From Alphaproteobacteria bacterium (GTDB lineage: Bacteria > Pseudomonadota > Alphaproteobacteria > GCA-2731375): 27,549 bases of DNA. The notes beneath the pieces are model-generated. The model ran no database searches. It had not been told where the DNA came from and was given only the letters and a program-made list of their open reading frames with translations. Shown here in pieces: positions 1 through 7,767 of this stretch (its first letter is position 1; each line of letters begins with the position of its first letter). The stretch lies in assembly GCA_028281075.1 (NCBI GenBank), contig JANQKO010000487.1, positions 1 through 27,549 of the forward strand, in the 5' to 3' direction. Made by a program: the position numbers and the translations under genes.

Positions 1-50
1 AAATGCTCCAACAGGCTGGCAAGACGTGGCTTGGCAACGGCGGCTTCCAT
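1..50 (-). CDS. 5' end of a divergent gene, possibly a transposase
   Basis: Reading the minus strand from an ATG at 50-48 gives an open frame to the window edge, starting MEAAVAKPRLASLLEHF. A GGAG motif lies 8 nt upstream of this ATG (plus-strand CTCC at 59-62), which is a good ribosome binding site, so this is probably a genuine gene start. The sequence LASLLEHF resembles the N-terminus of ISAs1-type transposases as I remember them, but 17 residues are too few to name a family. It could be any divergently transcribed protein. Confidence 0.45.
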   Translation of the reverse strand, partial: MEAAVAKPRLASLLEH

Positions 51-169
51 GACAGGCGCTCCAGATCAGGGAATCACGATCAGAGCGAATCACAACAGAT
101 CCGCAACGCCAACATCTTCAACACAACACGTTAACCTGAGTTCGTTGCCGTGGCGGGCAGACACTCGGA

Positions 170-199
170 TTGACACCCGGCGGCAAAAACGGCTATGAG
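170..199 (+). promoter_or_regulatory. Candidate sigma70-type promoter for the locus
   Basis: A perfect -35 hexamer TTGACA lies at 170-175. After an 18-nt spacer comes TATGAG at 194-199, which matches four of six bases of the -10 consensus. It points towards the first glycan gene, and would give a leader of about 220 nt. It sits in the less GC-rich part of the spacer, as a real promoter often would. The match is by eye only. Confidence 0.4.
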
Positions 200-239
200 C
201 CTGTCGGGGGTCACCCGCGCGGGACGCACCTGAAGTGCG

Positions 240-290
240 GAGCATGCGCGGAATCACGGGTCTTGCCGGGCGCAATGCCCGCCGATGCTC
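240..290. repeat. Nested inverted repeat in the untranslated leader
   Basis: GAGCAT at 240-245 is the reverse complement of ATGCTC at 285-290. Inside this, CGGGC (267-271) pairs with GCCCG (277-281) around a five-base loop. The transcript could fold into a stem enclosing a second hairpin. No T-run follows, so it is not an intrinsic terminator. In GC-rich DNA such short stems also arise by chance. Confidence 0.25.
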
Positions 291-424
291 AGAACCTCGC
301 CATCTCGACACCGTCCCATCGCTCGTCCCGCACGCCCTCCGGGCCACGCACGGCGCCGATCGTCGCGCATTCAGGACCCGTCGCCGCCGCGACTGAAGGG
401 CGGGATCTTCATCATCACAACGTA

Positions 425-1795
425 ATGGCCACCAAAGGCGCGATTCTTCGCTTCGGCGTCCGCCAGTTCGGAAAGCTCGGCCTGTATTGGCCCCTGGTCG
501 ACATGATGGCCAGGGCGATCGTCGAGATCGATGCCGACGGGTCGACGCGGCCCGCGATCTCGGCGCGGCCAGAGGGCGACAAGCGGCGAACGCTGCTGGC
601 CTTGAGCCCCGACCGGTTTCGGGGCGACCTGCGGGTCCTGGCCGGAACGGGCGCCTACCGGGTGCTGATGGTGCCGTTCGAATGGCAGACGCGACTGATC
701 TTCACGTTCCGGCCGACATCGACGCCGGTTCTGCATTTTTACGACCCGCCAGCGAATTCGCCGGCGGCGCGGCACAAAACCGTGCTGCACCAGTATCTGC
801 GCGGCTTTCTGGCATCGCTCTATCGCCGCCTCGGGGTCGACGCCGTCCTGAGCGCCGGCGTGCACTATCGCCGCGACTATGACTGGGGCGCGGCATCGGC
901 CCAGATCGGCGTGCCGTTCGTCATCCTGCACCGGGAATGCTTCAACGCCAGTCCGGGCGCACGGCGCGAAAATCTCGAGCGCTGGCGCGCCATGGGCCGG
1001 TTCGCCGGCAGCCTGATCATCGTGCACAACGACGTCGTGAAGCAGGGCCTGCTGGAATCCGGCTTCGCGCGCGAACAGGAGGTGACGGCGCTCGGCTGCC
1101 TGCGCATGGACAGGTTCGTCGCGCGGGTCGCCGCCGCCGCCGCGCCGGAAGCGGACCGCAAGCGCGCGGTGTTCTATTCGTTTCCGCACGGCAGCGGCAT
1201 TCTCGACCTGATCTGGTCGGACGGGAAGCGGACCGGCTTCGAGCAATTGTTCAACCGGAGCCACGCCGCCTTCGCCGAGTTCGCCCGCGCCCACCCCGAG
1301 ACCGATTGCGTGCTGGCCCTGAAATGGGGCGGCAACTGGCACGACAAGCTCCGCACGGCGTTTCAAGCCGGCGGGATCGATCCGGCCGGGATTCCGAACC
1401 TGCGCATCCTCGACGAGCCCGACGTGCAGGCGCTGAGCTTCAGCGCCGACGTGATCTGCGGCTTCAACTCGACGACGCTGCTGGAGGCCGGCATCATCGG
1501 CAAGCCGATCGTCATTCCGGTCTTCGCGGAAGCCGACGATGCCCATTGGGGCGAGTTCGTCAAGCTGCGCGACGCCTTCGACGCCTTCGACATCGCGACC
1601 AGCCCCGAGCAACTCAAGACACATCTGTCGGCGCGCCTGACCGATCCCTATGTCGACGCCGACCGCCTTGCCCGCCGGCGGGCGCTGTTCGAGACCTGGG
1701 TGTCGAGCCTGGACGGCGACGCGACGGACAAATACGCGCGGGCGATATCGGCGCAGATCGACGCCGCCATGCCGCGGCGCGCCGCGGCCGCCTGA
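425..1795 (+). CDS. GT-B-type polysaccharide transferase (paralogue of 23576-24946)
   Basis: This 456-residue protein looks like the GT-B-fold enzymes grouped with capsule/CDP-glycerol-type transferases. It probably transfers a sugar or sugar-alcohol phosphate onto the surface glycan in the cytoplasm. Visible blocks include RLGVDAV, YDWGA, IGVPFVILHRE, LGCLRMDRF and the C-terminal CGFNSTTLLEAG segment with S349-T350-T351, followed by GKPIVIP. The ATG at 425 is chosen because homology with the equally long paralogue begins there, although no good ribosome binding site precedes it. The HP motif of sialyltransferase-like GT-B enzymes is replaced here by K300-W-G-G. It is first in the plus-strand run and ends 61 nt before the oxidoreductase gene. 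Donor and acceptor cannot be read from sequence. Confidence 0.75.
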   Translation: MATKGAILRFGVRQFGKLGLYWPLVDMMARAIVEIDADGSTRPAISARPEGDKRRTLLALSPDRFRGDLRVLAGTGAYRVLMVPFEWQTRLIFTFRPTSTPVLHFYDPPANSPAARHKTVLHQYLRGFLASLYRRLGVDAVLSAGVHYRRDYDWGAASAQIGVPFVILHRECFNASPGARRENLERWRAMGRFAGSLIIVHNDVVKQGLLESGFAREQEVTALGCLRMDRFVARVAAAAAPEADRKRAVFYSFPHGSGILDLIWSDGKRTGFEQLFNRSHAAFAEFARAHPETDCVLALKWGGNWHDKLRTAFQAGGIDPAGIPNLRILDEPDVQALSFSADVICGFNSTTLLEAGIIGKPIVIPVFAEADDAHWGEFVKLRDAFDAFDIATSPEQLKTHLSARLTDPYVDADRLARRRALFETWVSSLDGDATDKYARAISAQIDAAMPRRAAAA

Positions 1796-1856
1796 GGCCC
1801 GACCAGGACCATCGCGGCGGAGCCTTCATGGGCCGAGACGACGAAAGACAGCTTGA

Positions 1857-2954
1857 ATGTACCGCGTGAAGATCCACGGCGCCGGCTCAATCGGCAACCA
1901 TCTGGGCCATGCCGCCCGCAGCCTGGGCTGGCATGTCGATATCTGCGACATCGACCCGGCGGCGCTGGCCCGCACGCGGGACGAGATCTATCCGGCGCGC
2001 TATGGCGCCTGGGACCCCGAAATCGGCCTGTTCGCCAGCGACGAGGCGCCACGCGGCGGCTACGACCTGATCTGCATCGGCACGCCGCCCGACTCGCATC
2101 TGAACGTCGCCGCCGCGGCACTGCGCGAGGCGCCGCGGGCGATCCTGGTGGAAAAGCCGCTCTGTCGGCCGGATCTCGACGGCGCGCAGGAACTGACCGA
2201 CACCCTGGCGGAAACCGGCATTCGCGGCTTCGTCGGCTACGACCATGTCGTCGGCGACGCGGCGTGCCAGGCCGATGACCTGCTGCGCGCGCGGGCGTTC
2301 GGCGCCGTCCAGACGCTGGATGTCGAGTTCCGTGAGCATTGGGGCGGCATCTTCGCCGCGCATCCCTGGCTCGACGGTCCGCGCGACAGCTATCTCGGCT
2401 ACTGGCGGCGCGGCGGCGGCGCGCTTGGCGAACATTCCCATGCACTCAATCTCTGGCAGCATTTCGCGCACGGCATCGGCGCCGGCCGGGTCAATGTGGT
2501 CGACGCGATGGCCGCCTATAACCGCGACGGCGGGATCGACCATGACTGGATCGGGCTGGTCAACCTGCAGACCGAGAACGGCCTGCTCGGCCGCGTGGTC
2601 CAGGACGTCGTCACCTCGCCAGTGCGGAAATGGGCCAGGGTGCAGGGCGGGTCGGGCTTCCTCGAATGGCAATGCGGCCGGGAGCCGGGCATCGACGCCG
2701 TTTCCTGGCGCTCCGGCGAGGCAGAGACGCAGCAGCGGCTGTTCGAAAAGACCCGGCCGACCGACTTCATCAAGGAACTGCAGCACATCCACGCCGCGCT
2801 GGAGGCCGGCGACGGCGATTCGCCGATCGCCATCGGCCGCGGGCTGGATACCATGCTGGTCATCGCGGCGGCGCATATGTCCGCGCAGGCCCGCCGGGCG
2901 GTCGAGATCGACTATGACCGGGGCTACACCAGCGCCGCGCTGCGTCTGTGCTAA
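1857..2954 (+). CDS. Gfo/Idh/MocA-family NAD(P)-dependent sugar oxidoreductase
   Basis: The 365-residue protein begins with a Rossmann nucleotide-binding loop (G8-A-G10-S-I-G13) and carries the family's E99-K100-P101 motif, followed by the usual C-terminal substrate domain. Such enzymes oxidise or reduce a hydroxyl or keto group on a sugar or sugar nucleotide. The gene lies 15 nt before a NeuB-type synthase, so it probably prepares or modifies the sugar for that synthase. The C-terminal domain includes GGGALGEHSHALNLW, placed where the family usually has its catalytic histidine region. A second family member lies at 9058-10050, but the two are not closely similar. The ribosome binding site is weak. 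Family assignment is secure; substrate is unknown. Confidence 0.85.
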   Translation: MYRVKIHGAGSIGNHLGHAARSLGWHVDICDIDPAALARTRDEIYPARYGAWDPEIGLFASDEAPRGGYDLICIGTPPDSHLNVAAAALREAPRAILVEKPLCRPDLDGAQELTDTLAETGIRGFVGYDHVVGDAACQADDLLRARAFGAVQTLDVEFREHWGGIFAAHPWLDGPRDSYLGYWRRGGGALGEHSHALNLWQHFAHGIGAGRVNVVDAMAAYNRDGGIDHDWIGLVNLQTENGLLGRVVQDVVTSPVRKWARVQGGSGFLEWQCGREPGIDAVSWRSGEAETQQRLFEKTRPTDFIKELQHIHAALEAGDGDSPIAIGRGLDTMLVIAAAHMSAQARRAVEIDYDRGYTSAALRLC

Positions 2955-2969
2955 GACGGAAGTGAGCCA

Positions 2970-4505
2970 ATGAAGGGCGCCGAGATGGAAACCAACTTCG
3001 ACTTCAAGGACCTGTTCGTCTTCGACATGGCGAACAATCACCAGGGCAGCGTCGATCACGGGCTTGCCGTGATCCGCGGCGTCGGCGCGGCGGCGCAGAA
3101 GCACGAGGTGCGCGGCGCCTTGAAGTTCCAGTTCCGGCAGCTCGATTCCTTCATTCACCCGTTTCAGCGGGACAACAAGGACAACAAGCATGTCAGCCGG
3201 TTTCTCTCGACCGAGCTGTCGAGAGAGGCGTTCGAACGGCTGGTGGACGAGGTCCGCGCACAGGGCCTGCTGGCCATGTGCACGCCGTTCGACGAGGATT
3301 CCGTGGACGTGATCTGCGACATCGGCTTCGACATCATCAAGGTCGCGAGCTGCTCGGCGAAGGACTGGCCGCTGCTGTACAAGATCGCCGAATCCGGGCT
3401 GCCCGTGGTGTTCTCCACCGGCGGCCTGGCGACCGGCGACATCGACAGTCTGGCCAGCTTCTTCACGCATCGCGGCTCGGATTTCGCGATCATGCATTGC
3501 GTGTCGCTCTATCCGATCCCCGACGAGCATTTCCAGCTCAACCAGATCGACGCCCTGCAACGCCGCTATCCCGGCCGGGTCATCGGCTGGTCGACGCACG
3601 AAAATCCGGACGATACGGTGCCGGTGACGATCGCCGTCGCCAAGGGCGCCCGCATGTTCGAACGGCATGTCGGCTGCGAGACGGACGAGATCAAGCTGAA
3701 CGCCTACTCGTCCACGCCCGAACAGCTCGACCGCTGGCTGGCGGCCTATCGGCAGGCGCAACTGCTCTGCGGCGCGCAGAAGCGGCCGCCGGCGCCGACG
3801 GCCGAAGTCGCGGCGCTCAACGATCTGCGCCGCGGCGTGTTCGCCAAGAAAACCATCCGCGCGGGCCAGAAGCTGAGCCGGGACACCGTCTATTTCGCGA
3901 TGCCCTTCGTGGAGGGCCAGATCGACAGTGGCCAGTGGAGCGATGAAATGATCACGCGGGTCGAGGTCGAGCCGGACATGCCGATCTTGGCCGACAAGGT
4001 CAACCGCGAGGAAGATTCCGAGGCGGCGATCATCAAGCACGCCGTCCACGACATCAAGGCGATGCTGAACGAAGCGCAGATCCACCTGAACAGCTCGTTC
4101 ACGGTGGAATACTCGCACCATTACGGCATCGCCAAGTTCCGCGAGGTCGGCGCGGTGCTGATCGACTGCGTCAACCGGCAGTACTGCAAGAAGATCATCG
4201 TCCAACTGCCGGGCCAGTACCATCCGAGCCACTTCCATTCGCTGAAGGAAGAGACGTTCCAGGTCCTGCACGGGGTCGTCGAGATGGAAGTTGACGGCCA
4301 TCGCCAGACGCTGAAGCCGGGCGAGACGATGCTGGTCCAACCGGGCGTCTGGCACAGCTTCTGGACCGATACCGGCGCGATCGTCGAGGAAATCTCGACG
4401 ACCCACCACAACAACGACAGCACCTACAAGGACCGCGCCATCAACCGGCGGACGCGCGCCGAACGCAAGACCATCGTCGACCATTGGGGCCGGTTCCAGA
4501 TCTGA
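2970..4505 (+). CDS. neuB: NeuB-type ulosonic acid synthase with SAF and C-terminal cupin domains
   Basis: NeuB enzymes condense phosphoenolpyruvate with a six-carbon amino sugar, giving a nine-carbon nonulosonic acid. In this 511-residue protein the barrel covers about residues 14-270 (DMANNHQG, K52-F-Q, GWSTH with H210, ERH with H233, matching the two metal histidines of the family). An antifreeze-like SAF domain spans about 285-350. An extra cupin follows at about 380-480, with HFH at 421-423, an acidic ligand at 427/428 and H462, so its metal site looks complete. Standard NeuB proteins are about 340-350 residues and lack the cupin. The loop after H233 (CETDEIKLNAYSSTPEQL) differs from the usual PDH-type loop, suggesting a different sugar. 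GGAAGTGAG precedes the ATG. The HAD gene overlaps its stop. Confidence 0.88.
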   Translation: MKGAEMETNFDFKDLFVFDMANNHQGSVDHGLAVIRGVGAAAQKHEVRGALKFQFRQLDSFIHPFQRDNKDNKHVSRFLSTELSREAFERLVDEVRAQGLLAMCTPFDEDSVDVICDIGFDIIKVASCSAKDWPLLYKIAESGLPVVFSTGGLATGDIDSLASFFTHRGSDFAIMHCVSLYPIPDEHFQLNQIDALQRRYPGRVIGWSTHENPDDTVPVTIAVAKGARMFERHVGCETDEIKLNAYSSTPEQLDRWLAAYRQAQLLCGAQKRPPAPTAEVAALNDLRRGVFAKKTIRAGQKLSRDTVYFAMPFVEGQIDSGQWSDEMITRVEVEPDMPILADKVNREEDSEAAIIKHAVHDIKAMLNEAQIHLNSSFTVEYSHHYGIAKFREVGAVLIDCVNRQYCKKIIVQLPGQYHPSHFHSLKEETFQVLHGVVEMEVDGHRQTLKPGETMLVQPGVWHSFWTDTGAIVEEISTTHHNNDSTYKDRAINRRTRAERKTIVDHWGRFQI

Positions 4506-5203
4506 CCCGGCCGCCCCTGTCGGCGGTTCGCTGCGTCGTCTTCGATTTCGACGGAACCCTGGTCGATTCCAACGCCATCAAGTCGCGGGCCTATGTCGAT
4601 GCCGCGGCGCAGTGCGGCTGCCCGGCGGGCATCGTCGCCGAGGCCCTGGCCACGACCAAAGGCGACAGATACGCGGTGTTCGCGAACGTGGCGGCGCGCA
4701 TGCGCGAACGGCCAGCCGGCACGGCCGACACGGCGCCCGAGGACCTGTCGCCGATGCTGGCCGATGCCTACAGCCGGATCTGCGAGACGGAGATCGCCGC
4801 CTGTCCGGAAATCGCCGGCGCCACGGACCTGCTGGAGAAGCTGATGTCGGCCGGACACCGCCTTTTCGTCAACTCGGCGACGCCGGAACGGCATCTCCAC
4901 CGCCTGGTGGCGCGCCGTGACATGTCCCGATATTTCCGCGGCGTCCTCGGTGGGCCGCGCGCCAAGGAACGCAACCTGGACGACATCATGGCGGCCGAGG
5001 GCGTCGGCCCGGCGGCGGTGCTTTGCATCGGCGACGGCGAGGACGACCGGCGGGCCGCCGAGAACACCGGCTGCCACTACATTGCCGTCGCCCGCCCGGA
5101 AGATCCGGGCCACACGCGGTTCCGGCGCCGCCCGGCCATGATCGTCTCCGATCTGCGCGCCATCGCCGGCCCGCCGCCGGCGCGAGAGGCTGTAACGACA
5201 TGA
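4502..5203 (+). CDS. HAD-superfamily phosphatase
   Basis: HAD motif I is DFDGT (D15, D17), motif II is S125 in VNSATPE, motif III is K155, and motif IV is GDGEDD starting near 177, so the catalytic set is complete. A helical cap sits between motifs I and II. The likely role is removing a phosphate from a small sugar phosphate. Lying between a NeuB-type synthase and a CMP-synthetase, it could act on a ulosonic acid 9-phosphate, as HAD enzymes do in the sialic acid and Kdn pathways. No ATG or GTG precedes motif I. The start is either CTG at 4502, which makes a 4-nt CTGA overlap with the previous stop, or TTG at 4484. The stop overlaps the next ATG by 4 nt. Confidence 0.82.
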   Translation: MTRPPLSAVRCVVFDFDGTLVDSNAIKSRAYVDAAAQCGCPAGIVAEALATTKGDRYAVFANVAARMRERPAGTADTAPEDLSPMLADAYSRICETEIAACPEIAGATDLLEKLMSAGHRLFVNSATPERHLHRLVARRDMSRYFRGVLGGPRAKERNLDDIMAAEGVGPAAVLCIGDGEDDRRAAENTGCHYIAVARPEDPGHTRFRRRPAMIVSDLRAIAGPPPAREAVTT

Positions 5204-5919
5204 TCGAGAACCGCCGGGTGCTGTCCGTGACGCCGGCCAGGGGCGGCAGCAAGGGGCTGCCGATGAAGAACATCCGGCCGGTGAACGGCGTGCCGCTGGT
5301 GGCGATGGTCGGCCCCGTGGTCGAGGCCGTGCCCCATATCGACCGCGCCATCGTCTCGACCGACCATGCCGAGATCGCCCGCGTCGCGCGGGAAGCCGGC
5401 CTGGCGGCGCCCTACATGCAGCCCGACGAACTGTCCGGCGACCGCATCGGCGACGTCGAGGTGCTGACCTACGCGCTGACGACCATGGAGGCGATCGACG
5501 CCACCACCTATGACATCGTCGTCATGCTGCAGCCGACCTCGCCGTTGCGGCGGGCCGCCGACGTCACGGCGACCATCGAAAAGCTGGTGGCGGAAGACCG
5601 GGATGCCGTGTGGACGGTGTCGGAAACCGATTCCAAGCACCATCCGCTGAAGCAGCTCACGCTGAGCGATGGCCGGCTGGGCTATTACGATCCCGACGGC
5701 GCCCGGATCAAGCAACGCCAGCAACTGGGCACGCTGTGGCACCGCAACGGCGCCGCCTACGCGATCACGCGGGACTGCCTGCTGGAGCAGGAAACGACAC
5801 TCGGCGCCAACAGCGCGGCCGTGGTCGTCGACGGCCCCATGGTCAGCATCGACACGCTATGGGACCTGCGGCTGGTCGAGTTCGTGCTGGAGATGCGGGC
5901 ACGCGGCGAGCTGCCATGA
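5200..5919 (+). CDS. neuA: NeuA-type CMP-nonulosonic acid cytidylyltransferase
   Basis: This 239-residue enzyme matches the CMP-sialic acid synthetase family, which activates a ulosonic acid with CTP. The nucleotide-binding motif is PARGGSKGLPMKN near residues 12-24, followed by VVMLQPTSPLR and a late RNGAAYAI strand, all typical of NeuA. The start codon overlaps the HAD stop as ATGA, with GAGAGG about ten bases upstream. The gene ends the first plus-strand block, 17 nt before the convergent methyltransferase stop. The other cytidylyltransferase in the window (10047-12104) belongs to the SpsF/PseF branch, so this one probably serves the NeuB-cupin product. The exact ulosonic acid is unknown. 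Confidence 0.87.
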   Translation: MIENRRVLSVTPARGGSKGLPMKNIRPVNGVPLVAMVGPVVEAVPHIDRAIVSTDHAEIARVAREAGLAAPYMQPDELSGDRIGDVEVLTYALTTMEAIDATTYDIVVMLQPTSPLRRAADVTATIEKLVAEDRDAVWTVSETDSKHHPLKQLTLSDGRLGYYDPDGARIKQRQQLGTLWHRNGAAYAITRDCLLEQETTLGANSAAVVVDGPMVSIDTLWDLRLVEFVLEMRARGELP

Positions 5920-5936
5920 GCGCGCGCCTGCCGCCA

Positions 5937-6638
5937 TCAGCCCGTCACGCCGACGCCCTCGAAGGCATGCAGGCTGTAGACCCCGCCCAGCGGTCCGGTA
6001 TGGCAGGCATAGCGATGCGGGCGGGCCAGCCGCTCGCGCAGAAACCGGGCGTTGGCGTTGCGCTTGTCGATCAGCAGCAGGAAGTCCGCCGGCAGCCGGG
6101 CCTCGATATCCAGCACGTCGACGGCGACGTTGCGCGCCGGGGTCAGCGGCGGCCCGTCGAGAAAGATCATGTCCGGGGCGATGTCGGGCACGTTGGCGTG
6201 CCGATAGCCGGCGACGCCGTCCCACTCCACTTCCAGCGCCGGGCTGTGGACGCAGGCATAATAGCCCGACAGCTCGGCCGGCATGGACGCCACCGTTACC
6301 GCCGCCCAGTCCCGGTCCGATTCGAGCGAATGCAGGAACCCGGCGTCGCCGCCGGCGGCGACGTTGTCCGCGAGTGCCCGCGCCAGCACGCAGGTCGACC
6401 AGCCGGAGCCGAACTCGAGAATTGTCCGCGGCCGGCGCCGGCGGACGGCTTCGTAAAGCAGCAGCAGGTCGCAATAGTCCGGCGCCAGCGCGTGCGGCGG
6501 GCGGCGCGCGCCGACGGCGTCGAGCATGTCGAGCAGCCCGTGGCGCGCCAGCGACCGGCGGCTGGCCGCCCGCACGGCCGGCGCGACGAGGCGGGCCAGC
6601 CGCTTGCGCGATCGATTGACAAGCCGATGCAGATCCAT
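5937..6638 (-). CDS. Class I SAM-dependent methyltransferase
   Basis: The 233-residue product has the SAM-binding motif EFGSGWST at 75-82, an acidic loop LESD at 105-108, and FLDGPP at 159-164 on the following strand, typical of small class I methyltransferases. It has no signal peptide and should be cytoplasmic. ATG at 6638 is preferred because AGGGA lies 9 nt upstream; the longer open frame beyond it adds residues with no family look. It is the only complete gene on the minus strand. It converges on the NeuA-type gene (17-nt gap, no terminator seen) and diverges from the dehydratase gene. It probably methylates the glycan, but the substrate is not visible. Confidence 0.78.
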   Translation of the reverse strand: MDLHRLVNRSRKRLARLVAPAVRAASRRSLARHGLLDMLDAVGARRPPHALAPDYCDLLLLYEAVRRRRPRTILEFGSGWSTCVLARALADNVAAGGDAGFLHSLESDRDWAAVTVASMPAELSGYYACVHSPALEVEWDGVAGYRHANVPDIAPDMIFLDGPPLTPARNVAVDVLDIEARLPADFLLLIDKRNANARFLRERLARPHRYACHTGPLGGVYSLHAFEGVGVTG

Positions 6639-6765
6639 GCACGAGGTTCCCTGGTTCCCGGCGACGACCGGCCTGCAAATCGCACAGGCGCCCGGCATGG
6701 TCAACCGCGGCCGCACCCGGGCCACCGCCCCCATTCAGCCATCTTCCCCATAGAGTGAAACGATA
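6639..6765. promoter_or_regulatory. Divergent intergenic region, methyltransferase / pseB
   Basis: These 127 bases separate two divergently oriented starts, so they must carry start signals for the methyltransferase and probably a separate promoter for the pseB-led block. I could not recognise a confident -35/-10 pair on either strand. The short less GC-rich stretch just before the GTG (CATAGAGTGAAACGATA) contains a weak GAGTGA ribosome binding site. Confidence 0.3.
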
Positions 6766-7767
6766 GTGCACATCCTCGACGGACGTTCGGTCCTGGTGAC
6801 CGGCGGCACCGGCTCGTTCGGCCGTGCCTTCATCGACAACGCGCTGAAGAACGCCCGGCCCGGCCGCGTCGTCGTCTATTCGCGCGACGAGCTGAAGCAG
6901 TACGAAATGGAGCAGCGATGGTCTTTGACGGACCATCCGAACCTCAGATACTTCCTTGGCGACGTGCGCGACCGCGACCGGCTGGAGATGGCCATGCGCG
7001 GAATCGACTATGTGGTCCACGCCGCGGCGCTAAAACAGGTGCCGAAGGCGGAATACAACCCCTTCGAATGCATCCATACCAACGTGCTCGGAGCCGAGAA
7101 CGTGGTCCAGGCGGCGATCCGTTCAGGCGTCAGGCGCGTTGTCGCGCTGTCCACCGACAAGGCGGCGAACCCGGCCAATCTCTACGGCGCCAGCAAGCTC
7201 GCCTCGGACAAGATCTTCATCGCCGGCAACCACCTGAGCGGCAATGACGGTCCGCGGTTCTCGGTCGTGCGCTACGGCAACGTGATCGGCTCGCGCGGCA
7301 GCGTCATGCCGCTGTTCCGGCGGCTGGTCGAGGAAGGCGCCGACAGCCTGCCGATCACCGACCCCCGCATGACGCGGTTCTGGATCACCCTGTCGCAGGG
7401 CGTGGACTTCGTGCTGTCCTCGCTGGCCATGATGCGCGGCGGCGAAATCTTCGTGCCGAAGATCCCCAGCATGCGCATCGTCGACCTGGCCGAAACGATC
7501 GCGCCGGGCCTGCCGCACCGCATCGTCGGCATCCGGCCGGGCGAGAAGATCCACGAGGTGCTGATCACCGAGGACGACAGCCGGACCACGGTGGCCTGCG
7601 ACGACCGCTATATCATCGAGCCGGCATTCGCCTGGTGGTCCGACGGCTCGCACCGGCACGCCGACGCCGAGCCGGTCCCGCCGGACTTCAAGTTCACCAG
7701 CGACAGCAATACCGACTGGCTGGACGATGCCGGCCTGCGCAAGCTGCTTGCGGAGGACGCGTCCTGA
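6766..7767 (+). CDS. pseB: PseB-type UDP-GlcNAc 4,6-dehydratase (inverting)
   Basis: This 333-residue short-chain dehydrogenase catalyses the first step of the pseudaminic acid route: NADP-dependent 4,6-dehydration of UDP-GlcNAc with C5 inversion. The cofactor loop is GGTGSFG at 13-19. The catalytic set of the PseB/FlaA1 group is present as T130-D131-K132 with Y140 and K144. FlaA1-like stretches such as AALKQVPKAEYNPFE and RPGEKIHE are recognisable, and length is normal. Translation starts at GTG 6766; no in-frame ATG lies nearby upstream. It heads the second plus-strand block and overlaps pseC by 4 nt. The assignment to PseB rather than a LegB-type (retaining) dehydratase is strong. Confidence 0.92.
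   Translation: MHILDGRSVLVTGGTGSFGRAFIDNALKNARPGRVVVYSRDELKQYEMEQRWSLTDHPNLRYFLGDVRDRDRLEMAMRGIDYVVHAAALKQVPKAEYNPFECIHTNVLGAENVVQAAIRSGVRRVVALSTDKAANPANLYGASKLASDKIFIAGNHLSGNDGPRFSVVRYGNVIGSRGSVMPLFRRLVEEGADSLPITDPRMTRFWITLSQGVDFVLSSLAMMRGGEIFVPKIPSMRIVDLAETIAPGLPHRIVGIRPGEKIHEVLITEDDSRTTVACDDRYIIEPAFAWWSDGSHRHADAEPVPPDFKFTSDSNTDWLDDAGLRKLLAEDAS
7752..7756 (+). promoter_or_regulatory. Ribosome binding site supporting a CTG start
   Basis: GGAGG at 7752-7756, inside the end of pseB, lies 7 nt before the CTG at 7764. No ATG, GTG or TTG in the pseC frame lies between this site and the conserved N-terminus of the protein. Confidence 0.6.

Larger units (their letters stand above)
51..424. other. 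Intergenic spacer between divergent genes
   Basis: No convincing gene lies here. The plus frame of the next gene is open back to about 170, but its residues (proline-, serine- and arginine-rich, no domain) do not extend the protein family and are absent from the paralogue at 23576-24946. The first 170 bases are visibly less GC-rich than the rest of the window. The spacer holds a promoter-like TTGACA element and a nested inverted repeat, annotated separately. Confidence 0.6.

Noticed and set aside
170..424. Extended N-terminus for the first transferase starting at TTG 170
   Set aside because: The added residues have no family character and are absent from the equal-length paralogue; the TTG is also the first base triplet of the promoter-like TTGACA.
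1828..1869. A 13-codon plus-strand frame overlapping the first oxidoreductase start
   Set aside because: No ribosome binding site precedes it and the peptide has no recognisable leader features, so it is probably chance.
1887..4484. An 865-codon minus-strand open frame
   Set aside because: It is antisense to the oxidoreductase and NeuB-cupin genes; its composition (Asp, Arg, Val-rich with no motifs) is typical of a shadow frame.
5917..5939. Bidirectional terminator between the convergent NeuA-type and methyltransferase genes
   Set aside because: The 17-nt gap is a GC repeat without a stem and T-run.
5610..6758. Plus-strand open frame of 382 codons across the methyltransferase region
   Set aside because: It overlaps the NeuA-type gene and runs antisense to the methyltransferase, whose EFGSGWST and FLDGPP motifs decide the strand.
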